Source: Acidobacteriota bacterium (lineage in GTDB: Bacteria > Acidobacteriota > Blastocatellia > RBC074). Taken from it: a stretch of DNA of 64,000 bases. The notes beneath the pieces were generated by a model that saw only the letters and a program-made list of their open reading frames with translations, had not been told where the DNA came from and made no database searches. The position numbers were made by a program, and so were the translations under genes. Where the stretch lies: positions 112,501 through 176,500 of the forward strand of contig JADJLO010000006.1 in assembly GCA_016710075.1 (NCBI GenBank). Direction: 5' to 3'. Positions within the stretch are counted from its first letter, which is position 1. Every line of letters begins with the position of its first letter. Below are positions 26,129 to 34,482 of the stretch, in pieces.

Positions 26129-27451
26129 ATGTTCAAAAGTCCAGAAAAGCTATCATTTGATAAGTTCAGGCTGAATCAATTGAGGGATGAGCCGATTGAT
26201 GCATTCGCAAAGGGCCTCCCTCCAGGGATAAAAGTAACTCCGGGCAATGTGAGTCAGCAGGGATGGAATGTTCTGAATGGCGATCTGCCTTTCCCGCTGC
26301 TGGTTTTGAAAGACTCTGTCCTTGAACACAATCTTCGTGCAATGGCCGAATGGTGCGATCGAAACGGGCTGCTTCTGGCGCCTCACGGCAAGACGACAAT
26401 GTGCCCGCAGATCTTTGCACGTCAGGTTGAGCACCGAGCATGGGCGATCACTGTCGCCACCGTCAAACAGGCTGAGGTCTGCCTGCGTTTCGGTGTCACT
26501 CGCATCCTGATTGCCAACCAGGTAGCGGGCATTGCCAATATAAAGTCGCTGGCAGAGTTGATAAACGACCTTTCAAAACCGGAAATCTATTGTCTGATAG
26601 ACAGCATCGATGGTGTCCGGCAGCTTGCCGCCGGCCTCGAACGCTTCGGTGCAACTCGGCCTGCAAACGTTCTGGTGGAATGGGGACACAATGGATGGCG
26701 CACCGGCGTCAGATCGCTGGAGCAGGGAATGGAGGTGTTGGCCGTGGCCTCGGGATTCCCGAAGTATCTTAATCTGGCCGGTGTCGAGGCATTCGAAGGC
26801 CTTGCATCATCGCCTGACGGGGCTACCGCCGAAGGTCTGATCGTCGATGATTTTCTGAATGGATTGAGCAACCTCGGCAGGCTGCTGCGAGAGAGAATGC
26901 CCGATGGCGAAAAGCCGCTGCTCAGCGCCGGCGGCAGCGCTTATCTGGATCGAGTGCTCAAACTGGCGCAGGCAACTGCCGGCGATTTCCACTTTGTCGT
27001 GCGCAGCGGCTGTTATGCCACTCACGATCACCTGCATTATCAGCATAAGCAGGAAGGCTGGATCTCAAGATCGGCCGCGAGCGTGGATCTCCCCGAGTTC
27101 TCCCCCGCGCTTGAACTGTGGGGCTGCGTCCAGTCGGCGCCTCAGGCCGATCGGGCTTTTCTCAATTTCGGTAAACGAGACTGTTCTTATGATATGGAGC
27201 TTCCGCTTCCATTGCTGGCTGTTTCTGAAGGCCGGCCGATCGGCGAGGCGAGAAGACTGCAGTCATCGCGCATCACGAGCCTCAACGATCAACACGCCTA
27301 TCTCGACTTCAGCGCGCCGGATCATTTCAAGGTCGGGGAACTGGTCTGCTGCGGGATTTCGCATCCCTGCACCAGCTTCGATAAATGGCGGGTCATTCCG
27401 GTGGTCAATGACGATTATGATGTGATCGATCTCTATCACACATTCTTCTGA
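26129..27451 (+). CDS. D-serine dehydratase / D-threonine-aldolase-like PLP enzyme
   Basis: ATG 26129 with AGGAG 7 bases upstream; 440 residues, intact. It has the alanine-racemase-type N-terminal TIM barrel with the PLP lysine in APHGKTTM (K88), and a C-terminal beta domain with the zinc-site pattern SHPCTSFDKW found in eukaryotic-type D-serine dehydratases (DSD1). The barrel also shows VEWGHNGWRTGVR and LSAGGSAYLDRV. It should convert D-serine or another D-amino acid to a keto acid and ammonia, or cleave D-3-hydroxyamino acids. The nearby D-aminoacylase-like gene at 35.4 kb is consistent with use of D-amino acids. Its stop overlaps the convergent hydrogenase-maturation protease by 16 bases. 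Confidence 0.85.
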   Translation: MFKSPEKLSFDKFRLNQLRDEPIDAFAKGLPPGIKVTPGNVSQQGWNVLNGDLPFPLLVLKDSVLEHNLRAMAEWCDRNGLLLAPHGKTTMCPQIFARQVEHRAWAITVATVKQAEVCLRFGVTRILIANQVAGIANIKSLAELINDLSKPEIYCLIDSIDGVRQLAAGLERFGATRPANVLVEWGHNGWRTGVRSLEQGMEVLAVASGFPKYLNLAGVEAFEGLASSPDGATAEGLIVDDFLNGLSNLGRLLRERMPDGEKPLLSAGGSAYLDRVLKLAQATAGDFHFVVRSGCYATHDHLHYQHKQEGWISRSAASVDLPEFSPALELWGCVQSAPQADRAFLNFGKRDCSYDMELPLPLLAVSEGRPIGEARRLQSSRITSLNDQHAYLDFSAPDHFKVGELVCCGISHPCTSFDKWRVIPVVNDDYDVIDLYHTFF

Positions 27452-27909
27452 AATTCCGCGACCAGTGTTTCGGCGGCTTTCACGGCTTCGGCTGACAAGG
27501 CGGATCCGATTTCAAACTGCTTTCCCTCGATGCCGTATACAAAAAGCTCGCGTGGAAGAGTGCCGAGGGCTCGCGAGAGCTCGATCGCTTCGACAAGGCC
27601 GAATGTGTGCGACGATCCCTTGAGAATGTTTGCCGGAAGCGGGGATTGGCCGGCATTCATCAGTCGGAAGGCGCCTGGAGCGGCTCCCGACTGCATGGCG
27701 TCGATGATGATCACTTTTCCGGCGCCCTGCCATGCTTCCATCAATTGCGCTCCATCTCCGCTTTGTTCGATGACTGTCAGACCTTCTATCATAGCCTCCC
27801 GAATCATCCGGGCTGCCAGGATCCCGACTCCATCATCGCCTCGCCACTCATTGCCGATCCCGATAAGCAGGGCTTTCCCGTCATGCTGTGTTAATCCGGA
27901 TTTTTTCAT
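27436..27909 (-). CDS. Hydrogenase maturation protease (HybD/HyaD family)
   Basis: ATG 27909 is chosen because it overlaps the stop of the hydrogenase large-subunit gene as ATGA, a sign of translational coupling. About 157 residues. Key features: LLIGIGNEWRGDDGVGILAA with the nickel-sensing glutamate and aspartate, VIIIDAMQSG with the second aspartate, and SSHTFGLVEAIELSRAL carrying the histidine ligand. The enzyme removes the C-terminal peptide of the large subunit after NiFe insertion. It is the last gene of the hydrogenase operon. Confidence 0.9.
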   Translation of the reverse strand: MKKSGLTQHDGKALLIGIGNEWRGDDGVGILAARMIREAMIEGLTVIEQSGDGAQLMEAWQGAGKVIIIDAMQSGAAPGAFRLMNAGQSPLPANILKGSSHTFGLVEAIELSRALGTLPRELFVYGIEGKQFEIGSALSAEAVKAAETLVAEFQKNV

Positions 27910-29219
27910 ACACGATCGATATGAAGTTTTAGAAAATGCGTGGCGCATGAAATGCAGGGGTCGTAATTGCGTACTGCCTGCTCACACAACCAGGTGAGCT
28001 TTTCCTGCGAAAGATCGAGGTGCAACGGCACAAGGTTTCTCAGATCTTCCTCGATCTGTTTCTGGTTCTGCGATGTCGGCGGGACGATCACCGCGTCTTC
28101 GATCAGTCCCTTATCGCCGATTCGATATCTGTGGTAGAGCAGCCCGCGCGGAGCTTCCGTGCATCCATGGCCTGTTCTGGGGCCTGTTCCGGGACCCGTT
28201 CCGGGACCCGCTTCGACCTCGATAGCCGGATGATCCGGAGCCTCATATTGATCAAGGATCCGCAGCGCTTCATCGCAGGCGTAAAGCGTCTCTATGCTGC
28301 GGACGACGATGCTCCTGAATGGATTATGACAACCGGCCGTCATGCCCGCTTCTGCCGCCGCTTCCTGTGCAATCCTGGACAGCCGGTCGAAATTGTTGTT
28401 GAAGCGTGCCATTGGGCCTGCCATATAGGCCCCGCGACCTTTGAGGACTCCCTGCAAGGCATTCGAATGTTCGACGTGCTCCTCTGCAATGTGGCTGCTG
28501 AAATTACTGATCTCGAAATCCAGGCCTTTGCTCGAAACTATCCGGCCTTCGTTAAATGGGTATTCTTCAGGGTGGCGCAATGAGACGAATTCGTAATCCG
28601 GTTCGAAGTCCGGGAACGGCAGGCCGGCCGTCCATCTGACGGTTTCAAGCGCCGCCTCGCGAGCCCACTTGAGTTTTTCAGCAAGCGATCTCAAGTCGCT
28701 TTTTGCCGGCAGTTTGTAGAATCCGCCGACGCGCACGTTGATCGGATGAATTTCGCGGCCTCCAAGCAGGGCGACGATCTCGTTGCCGGCCTTTTTCAAC
28801 TTGAGCCCGCGTTCGACAATACCGCGGTGATCGACGGCCATCTTCATCGCATCATCGTAGCCAAGAAAATCAGGTGCGTGGAGCAGGTGTATGTGAAGTG
28901 CGTGACTTTCAATCCACTCGCCGCAGTAGATGAGCCTGCGCAGGGCTCTCAACTGACCCTCCACCCTCATGCCGAAGGCGCTTTCGATCGCATGCACGGC
29001 GCTCATCTGATAGGCGACCGGGCAGATCCCGCATATCCGCGCGGTGATGTCAGCCACCTCGCTGAAATGACGCCCTCTGAGGAACGCTTCGAAGAATCGC
29101 GGAGGCTCGAAGATGTTCAGGCGCGCATCAATAACGCGGCCGTCCTTGATTTTGATAAAGAGCGCGCCCTCGCCTTCGACACGTGCAAGGTTGTCCAGTT
29201 TTATCGTCTTACTCTTCAT
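27906..29219 (-). CDS. NiFe hydrogenase large (alpha) subunit, group 3b-like
   Basis: ATG 29219 (MKSKTIKLDNLARVEGEG) overlaps the end of the small-subunit gene by 11 bases. About 437 residues. The four active-site cysteines are present: RICGIC near residue 61 and DPCISC before ATHFLKL close to the C-terminus. This is the bidirectional, NAD(P)-linked cytoplasmic type. The last residues, HIDRV after the second motif, may be the peptide cut off by the downstream protease. A short Gly-Pro-Thr insert (GPGTGPGTGPRTG), encoded by a small tandem repeat at 28176-28212, lies before a conserved segment and is probably a surface loop. It catalyses reversible H2 oxidation with the other operon subunits. 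Confidence 0.93.
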   Translation of the reverse strand: MKSKTIKLDNLARVEGEGALFIKIKDGRVIDARLNIFEPPRFFEAFLRGRHFSEVADITARICGICPVAYQMSAVHAIESAFGMRVEGQLRALRRLIYCGEWIESHALHIHLLHAPDFLGYDDAMKMAVDHRGIVERGLKLKKAGNEIVALLGGREIHPINVRVGGFYKLPAKSDLRSLAEKLKWAREAALETVRWTAGLPFPDFEPDYEFVSLRHPEEYPFNEGRIVSSKGLDFEISNFSSHIAEEHVEHSNALQGVLKGRGAYMAGPMARFNNNFDRLSRIAQEAAAEAGMTAGCHNPFRSIVVRSIETLYACDEALRILDQYEAPDHPAIEVEAGPGTGPGTGPRTGHGCTEAPRGLLYHRYRIGDKGLIEDAVIVPPTSQNQKQIEEDLRNLVPLHLDLSQEKLTWLCEQAVRNYDPCISCATHFLKLHIDRV

Positions 29220-29988
29220 TCTTCTCACTCTCGCGCCGGAAGGGTTTCGCGCCGGCATTGAACCCGCGATACATTCTGACCAGCTCGTCTCTTTGGACAT
29301 TGAGTCTGCTCAATTGATCGCTCAGTGAAGTCGTATTGGGTGTCTCCTGAGGGCCGAAGCAGCCGAAACAGCCGCGATTGTATGCCGGGCACAGGGCGCC
29401 GCAGCCGGCATGCGTCACTGGCCCGAGGCAGGGGACCCCGTGAGCGACCATAACGCAGACGTTGCCCCGCAGCTTGCATTCAAGGCATACGCTGTGAGGA
29501 GGCGTGACAGGCTTCCTGTTGTTGAGGAATGCACTGATTGTCTCGATCAACTGACTCTTGCTGATGGGACATCCGCGCAATTCGAAATCAACTTTGACAT
29601 GCGCCGAGATCGGGGTGGAAGTCTCAAGGGCGCTGATGTATTCGGGAGTCGCATAGACGATTTTGATGAATTCCCTGACATCCTTGAAGTTCCGCAGCGC
29701 CTGAATCCCTCCCGCCGTGGCGCACGCTCCGATGGTGACCAGCCGCTTTGAAGCTCTGCGTACCTGATGAATTCGTTCTGCATCGTGCGCGGTCGTTATC
29801 GAGCCCTCGACGAGAGATAAATCGTACGGCCCCTTGACCACCGCCCTCGAAGCTTCGAGAAAATGCGATATCTGAACTGCTCCGGCTACTGCCAGAAGCT
29901 CGTCTTCGCAATCCAGAAGGCTCAACTGGCAGCCATCGCAGGATGCGAACTTCCATAGAGCCAGCTTTGGTGTTTCTTTTCTTTTCAC
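29209..29988 (-). CDS. NiFe hydrogenase small (delta) subunit, group 3b-like
   Basis: 259 residues starting MKRKETPKLALWKFASCDGC. The proximal iron-sulfur cluster motif CDGC is at residue 17-20, with a later cysteine in VTIGACATAGGIQ and in LRGCPISKSQL. The remaining clusters come from CLECKLRGNVC, CLGPVTHAGCGALCPAYNRGCFGCFGP. There is no Tat signal, so the enzyme is cytoplasmic, as in group 3 hydrogenases. The subunit passes electrons from the NiFe site to the diaphorase subunit. It ends inside the start of the large-subunit gene. Confidence 0.92.
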   Translation of the reverse strand: MKRKETPKLALWKFASCDGCQLSLLDCEDELLAVAGAVQISHFLEASRAVVKGPYDLSLVEGSITTAHDAERIHQVRRASKRLVTIGACATAGGIQALRNFKDVREFIKIVYATPEYISALETSTPISAHVKVDFELRGCPISKSQLIETISAFLNNRKPVTPPHSVCLECKLRGNVCVMVAHGVPCLGPVTHAGCGALCPAYNRGCFGCFGPQETPNTTSLSDQLSRLNVQRDELVRMYRGFNAGAKPFRRESEKNEE

Positions 29989-30046
29989 GAATCAAATTCC
30001 TTTGAAAAAGGGCTGAGCGGCTTTTCCCCGGGTTGTCGCAGGCTGA

Positions 30047-30928
30047 TCAAATCTCGCGTTTCCTGAACGAGTCCCGGATACGATCGAAGCGAAAGACCGG
30101 CCCGTTCTTGCAGATGAATTCCGGCCCGAGCTGGCAATGCCCGCAGAGGCCGATGGCGCATTTCATGTTGCGTTCCATGGAAACATGGATGGCGTCTTCT
30201 TCAATCCCGCGTTTCTGCAATTCGATAATGGTGAAACGCATCATCAGCTCAGGGCCGCAAATCATGACGGTGGTCTGGCTCGGATCGAAACCGGCTCGCG
30301 GGATGAGGCCGGTCACAACGCCTGCATTGCCGTGCCAGGTCTGCCCCTGCCGCGCGTTGTCGACAGTTGCTTCCACCTGCATATCGAAACGGCCGCGCCA
30401 CTTTTCAAGCTCCTGTCTGAATAAAATATCTACCGGCGATCTGGCGCCGTACAGCAAGGTGACTTTGCCGTATTTCTCGCGCTCGGCAATCAGGTGGTAG
30501 ATCACCGGCCGGAGGGGCGCCAGCCCGATGCCGCCGGCAACAATCAGGACATCGTTCCCGATGGCTTCAACGACAGGCCAGGGTGATCCGTAGGGGCCGC
30601 GAACACCAATCACGTCTCCACGCTTCAATCGGGCAAGCGCCCTGGTCACGGTGCCGACCGCCCTCACTGTATGCGTCAGGACGTCCTTATTCCGAGGGTC
30701 GCCGCTGATCGAAATGGCGGATTCGCCGGCCCCGAAAAGATAGAGCATGTTGAACTGGCCGGGCTGAAAATGCATTCCCGTCATACCATCCTGGCCATGC
30801 TCGTTGACGAGGTCGATGGTGAAGGTGTCCGCCGTCTCAGTGCGATAGTTTTTGATGCGCCATATCGACGGCATCATCGGATCATTCATCTCAGATAAGA
30901 CATCCGGTTGATTATTCGCTAGTTCCAT
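30047..30928 (-). CDS. Hydrogenase FAD/NAD(P)-binding (gamma) subunit
   Basis: ATG 30928 (MELANNQPDVLSEMNDP) overlaps the previous gene by 17 bases. About 293 residues. Ferredoxin-reductase fold: FAD site FQPGQFNMLYLFG, then RGPYGSPWP and VLIVAGGIGLAPLRPVIY, and NAD(P)-side VTLLYGARSPVDILFRQEL and VMICGPELMMRF. The C-terminal cysteines CAIGLCGHCQLGPEFIC bind a 2Fe-2S cluster, as in sulfhydrogenase gamma and dihydroorotate dehydrogenase electron-transfer subunits. It links the hydrogenase to NAD(P)(H). 58 bases separate its end from the small-subunit start. Confidence 0.92.
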   Translation of the reverse strand: MELANNQPDVLSEMNDPMMPSIWRIKNYRTETADTFTIDLVNEHGQDGMTGMHFQPGQFNMLYLFGAGESAISISGDPRNKDVLTHTVRAVGTVTRALARLKRGDVIGVRGPYGSPWPVVEAIGNDVLIVAGGIGLAPLRPVIYHLIAEREKYGKVTLLYGARSPVDILFRQELEKWRGRFDMQVEATVDNARQGQTWHGNAGVVTGLIPRAGFDPSQTTVMICGPELMMRFTIIELQKRGIEEDAIHVSMERNMKCAIGLCGHCQLGPEFICKNGPVFRFDRIRDSFRKREI

Positions 30929-31373
30929 AAATATCCAGCATTTGAAGCCTGGTAGCGTGCAGGCGTTCGGCGATGATTGCCGAGAAACGTTTGAACAGCT
31001 CGTAGCCGAGGCGCGGATCATCTTCGCATTTCGCGCGAAGGCATTTGCCGTCCATTGAGATGGCCCGCGTCAACTCGATTGCGCGTGAATCGAACCTCCA
31101 TTTGTAGGGAGGCACCAGCCATGACCATCCCAGCACTTCACCGGCACCCATTGTCTGAATCAACAATCGTCCTTGCTGTGGTGTAAACACTTCGACGGCT
31201 ATCTTCCCCTGGCGAATCAGATAAAACTGGTTGGCTTCATCCTCTTCACGAAACAGGTATTGCCCTGCATCGAAACGGACATTTGATGCGCAGCCGGTGA
31301 TCAGGTGGATATATTCTCGCGGGAGATCCCGGAAAAATGGATGTTCAGCAATCAATGGTTCAAGCGTTTCCAT
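30912..31373 (-). CDS. Cyclic nucleotide-binding domain protein within hydrogenase operon
   Basis: 153 residues; ATG 31373 lies behind AAGGAG and overlaps the previous gene by 14 bases. It consists almost only of a CRP-type cyclic-nucleotide-binding barrel: FFRDLPREYIHLITGCASNV, YLFREEDEANQFYLIRQGKI, MGAGEVLGWSWLVPP, and a helix ELFKRFSAIIAERLHATRL. There is no helix-turn-helix, so it is not a transcription factor on its own. The usual phosphate-binding cassette arginine is not obvious (GWSWLVPPYKWRFDSRA). Its place between beta and gamma subunit genes suggests a regulatory subunit of the hydrogenase. Confidence 0.88.
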   Translation of the reverse strand: METLEPLIAEHPFFRDLPREYIHLITGCASNVRFDAGQYLFREEDEANQFYLIRQGKIAVEVFTPQQGRLLIQTMGAGEVLGWSWLVPPYKWRFDSRAIELTRAISMDGKCLRAKCEDDPRLGYELFKRFSAIIAERLHATRLQMLDIYGTSE

Positions 31374-32523
31374 CTTGTTGCTCCTTGTTTTCTCTTTGCA
31401 ATTCGTTCTTGCGAATGGCGGCTGCCTCTTCGGTGATGTCGATTCCGGCGGGGCACCAGGTAATGCATCGCCCGCAACCCACGCATCCTGAAGTGCCGAA
31501 TTGATCGATCCAGGCCGCCAGTTTGTGAGTCATCCATTGGCGATAACGAGATTTCACAGAAACCCTCATGCTGCCTCCGTGAATGTATGAGAAATCCGTG
31601 GTGAAGCAGGAATCCCATCTGCGCCAGCGTTCCGCGTGGTCACCCGTTAGATCTGTCGTGTCCTCAACCGTGGTGCAGAAGCAGGTGGGGCATGCCATGG
31701 TGCAGTTGGCGCAGGTCAGGCATCTCGAAGCGACATCTTCCCAGCGCGGATGATCATGATTTCGATAAAGCAGTTCCTTGATGCCGGTAGTGTCCAGATT
31801 GCGACCCATCCGGGACGCCGCAAATTCGACGATTTCTACGGCTTTCTTCTTTTCCGACTCGTCGGCTTTGCGGGTTCTTGTCTTCTCCAGGATCTCCACG
31901 CCTCGTTCACTTCCTGCTTCGGCGACGAAATAATGCTGGTCAGTTTCAATGACTTCGGTTAGCGCTATGTCGAATCCGGATTCGGCTCGCGGCCCTGTTT
32001 TCATCGACGTGCAGAAGCACGTCCCGCCCGCCTGGCCGCAATTGACCGCGACGACGAATGCTTTTTCACGGCGCTCGCCATAAACAGAATCGACATACGG
32101 GCCATTAATAAAGACTTTATCCTGAATCGCGATGGCGTGAAGCTCGCAGGCCCTGACGCCAAGAAAAACCAGGTCTGGCGCAGGCTGATTGTCATTGCTG
32201 ATTTCAAATCCCTTGTCGTTACGCTTTGCCTGAAAAAGGCGAAGATTCGGCGGATGCAGGAACTTCTTCCATGAATGCGGGCCCACGTTGAATCCGAAAA
32301 GAGCTCGATCATCGCGACGCTTTAGCCGGTAGCTCCCCGGCTGCTGCTCATCGGTCCAGCCTGCAGGCAGATCATCGAGTTTTTCAACCTCGTCATACAC
32401 AATCGCTCCGTCACGAACTGTCGGACCGATCACTCTATAGCCGCTCTCTGCCAGCGCTTCAATGAGTCCTTGCAGATCTTCGCGCTCAATTCTCAAGAAT
32501 GAATTGTTATTTTCAGTAATCAT
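31360..32523 (-). CDS. Hydrogenase iron-sulfur (beta) subunit
   Basis: The start is uncertain: ATG 32523 (MITENNNSFLRIER) is preferred over ATG 32550, but neither has a clear Shine-Dalgarno. About 387 residues. The N-terminal half matches the sulfhydrogenase beta-subunit domain (DLVFLGVRACELHAIAIQD, NCGQAGGTCFCTSM). The C-terminal half has two 4Fe-4S motifs, CLTCANCTMACPTCFC and CVGCGRCITWCPAGID. It carries electrons between the NiFe dimer and the diaphorase. It is the first gene of the six-gene operon, all with overlapping or close junctions. Confidence 0.9.
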   Translation of the reverse strand: MITENNNSFLRIEREDLQGLIEALAESGYRVIGPTVRDGAIVYDEVEKLDDLPAGWTDEQQPGSYRLKRRDDRALFGFNVGPHSWKKFLHPPNLRLFQAKRNDKGFEISNDNQPAPDLVFLGVRACELHAIAIQDKVFINGPYVDSVYGERREKAFVVAVNCGQAGGTCFCTSMKTGPRAESGFDIALTEVIETDQHYFVAEAGSERGVEILEKTRTRKADESEKKKAVEIVEFAASRMGRNLDTTGIKELLYRNHDHPRWEDVASRCLTCANCTMACPTCFCTTVEDTTDLTGDHAERWRRWDSCFTTDFSYIHGGSMRVSVKSRYRQWMTHKLAAWIDQFGTSGCVGCGRCITWCPAGIDITEEAAAIRKNELQRENKEQQDGNA

Positions 32524-32574
32524 GTAGTTGAAATAAATAAAGGTTACCATGTCCGGCAGGAGAAAACTGGAGAC

Positions 32575-32608
32575 TGCGAAACGGAAGCAACGTTACTTCC
32601 GTTTCGCA
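32575..32608 (-). terminator. Hairpin terminator after the Hsp20 gene
   Basis: TGCGAAACGGAAG (32575-32587) and CTTCCGTTTCGCA (32596-32608) pair perfectly over 13 bases with an 8-base loop. On the minus strand it comes 27 bases after the Hsp20 stop and is followed by a short TTTT within 12 bases. It separates Hsp20 from the hydrogenase operon. Confidence 0.6.
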
Positions 32609-32634
32609 TCTTCTTGTTCATTTCATGCAAAATG

Positions 32635-33162
32635 CTATGCGGGTTTGACCTCGACAGCGACCCCTTTGTTTACGGGAACCCTGGCAAATGTGAGCTCGAG
32701 GATGCCGTCCTTCAAAATGGCGGTGCCTTTCTGAGGTTCAACCTCCACCGGCAGCGGAAGTTTGCGCATGAACTGGTTCGAGCGGAACTCGGTCCATACG
32801 GTCTTGCCCTTCTCTTCTTCCTTCTTCTTTTCGGTCCTGCCGCTGATGACCACTAATTTCGGCTCTACGTTGACCTTGATGTCGTTGAAAGCGAATCCCG
32901 GGACCTCGGCTTTGACAAAGACATGTGTGTCGTCCTGAGTCACCTCAATTGGCACATGCCGCATCAGTTCAAACTCGGCGCGGACCCAGTCTTCCATCTC
33001 ATGACCGAACTCGCGGCCTCTGGCTTCAAAAAACTCATAAGCCCGTTTTGCCACATGCGTGGAAAAATCCCTCATCTGATCGAAAAGTTTTTCGGCTTCG
33101 ACAAAGATCGTATTTTCGGGTTCCTTCTTTGGTTGTGGTTGCATTGCTTGTTTGGCTTCCAT
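32635..33162 (-). CDS. DUF2934-Hsp20 fusion small heat-shock protein
   Basis: 175 residues, ATG 33162 behind AAGGAG. Residues about 35-65 read VAKRAYEFFEARGREFGHE followed by MEDWVRAE, the pattern of DUF2934 (a short helical domain with RAY...RG...DW..AE). Residues 75-175 form an alpha-crystallin domain: DTHVFVKAEVPGF, INVEP-type strand KVNVEPKLVVISG, and the end KDGILELTFARVPV. It should act as an ATP-independent holdase for unfolding proteins. A charged KKKEEEKGK loop interrupts the domain. It is transcribed alone, upstream of the hydrogenase operon but behind its own terminator. The fusion of the two domains is the unusual part. Confidence 0.85.
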   Translation of the reverse strand: MEAKQAMQPQPKKEPENTIFVEAEKLFDQMRDFSTHVAKRAYEFFEARGREFGHEMEDWVRAEFELMRHVPIEVTQDDTHVFVKAEVPGFAFNDIKVNVEPKLVVISGRTEKKKEEEKGKTVWTEFRSNQFMRKLPLPVEVEPQKGTAILKDGILELTFARVPVNKGVAVEVKPA

Positions 33163-33563
33163 ATCTTCTCCTTCGTTGACTGAACTGTTAACTAACTGTC
33201 TGTGAAAGAAATTGTGAGGAACCAGCGTTTAATAAAACGCAAATGATGTGCCACCGGCGCCGGCCGGAATGTTCTCTTAAACCCCGTCGATCCTGTTACC
33301 GCCAGATGCAATCTGCCGGGTCATTTAACCCCTTTCATGATTTGATGTTTGAGGAGATCCAAAGGCAGAATGGCAGATGAATTCTAATTGGAATAAATTA
33401 AGATAATGCACTTTAATAATTCTTATATAATCATTAAAGTGGAATACTCCCCAGTAGCGTGGATTTGATTGGGTATAAAAACGCTATAGTCAGGCAAGCT
33501 GGTTCTTCATTGATAATCAGGCTGAAGTTTGAATCTGAACTTGAAAGGAATAGCTATCCATAG
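33163..33563. promoter_or_regulatory. Divergent intergenic region with a palindrome
   Basis: No gene seen in 400 bases. CACTTTAAT (33409-33417) and ATTAAAGTG (33433-33441) are perfect inverted repeats 15 bases apart in an AT-rich stretch. This is not a CIRCE element. It may be an operator for the esterase gene downstream or the Hsp20 gene on the other strand. Confidence 0.4.
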
Positions 33564-34459
33564 ATGAATCCCGGTAAATACCTCTTCCGTTTTCCAGGTC
33601 TGTGTTTTTTGACCGTGAGTTTGTTGACTGTATCGGTTTCTCAATCAATTACAGCAGGTGGAGAGATCAAGCATCATCCGCAGTTCGGCTCGAAGCTCAT
33701 CGATGCACGCAATGTCGATGTCTGGCTGCCGCCGGGCTACGATGGTAACAAGGCCCGGAGATATCCTGTTCTTTACATGCACGATGGGCAGAATATCTTT
33801 GACGGGAAGTCGGCTTTGGCGGGGTAAGCTGGAGGGTTCATGACGCCATGGTCCGGTTGCTCGGCGAGGGGAAAGTTCGACCGGCCATCATTGTCGGCGT
33901 CTGGAATACGCAGAAAAGATTTCAGGAATATATGCCGCAGAAGGCAGTTCGCGGCGGGAAGGCTGATGGGGTGAAGGGCCTGACGGCACCCGTTAGCGGC
34001 GAAATCATTTCAGACAATTACCTCAGGTTTCTGGTCACGGAACTCAAGCCGTTCATTGACTCCAACTACAGGACGCTGACAGATCGCAAGAATACATTCA
34101 TCATGGGATCGAGCATGGGCGGATTGATCTCGGCCTATGCCATCAGCGAATACCCGAAAGTCTTCGGCGGCGCCGGCTGCGTTTCGACTCACTGGCCGGC
34201 GGGCGAAGGACTCGTCATCGAATATCTCAAGACACACCTGCCGGATGCTCGAAATCACAAGATCTATTTCGATTTTGGAACCAAAACTCTGGATGCATTG
34301 TATGAGCCTTATCAGAAAAAGATGGACGAGGTGATGAAGAAGGCCGGCTACACCGAAGGCAAAAACTGGATGACCCGGAAATTCGAGGGCGCGGAACACT
34401 CCGAAAAATCATGGAGCGAACGCGTCGATGTTCCACTCACTTTCTTGCTCGAAAAATAA
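33564..34459 (+). CDS. Secreted alpha/beta-hydrolase (putative esterase, PF00756 type), one frameshift
   Basis: ATG 33564 opens a signal peptide (CFLTVSLLTVSVSQSITAGG). After DARNVDVWLPPGYDG and RRYPVLYMHDGQNIFDG the frame breaks in a G-run at 33821-33824; adding one G joins SALAG to VSWRVHDAMVRLLGEG. The second part has the nucleophile elbow GSSMGG, a late FDFGTKTLDALY and a candidate catalytic histidine in EGAEHSEKSW. The restored length is about 298 residues. Members cleave esters, for example feruloyl or siderophore esters. A periplasmic location is likely. The following gene starts 23 bases later, so the two are probably cotranscribed. Confidence 0.85.
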
Positions 34460-34482
34460 TTTTTGAATCTTAAGGAACGATC

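Noticed and set aside
33409..33441. CIRCE heat-shock operator
   Set aside because: The arms do not match TTAGCACTC and its complement, although the position before Hsp20 is tempting.
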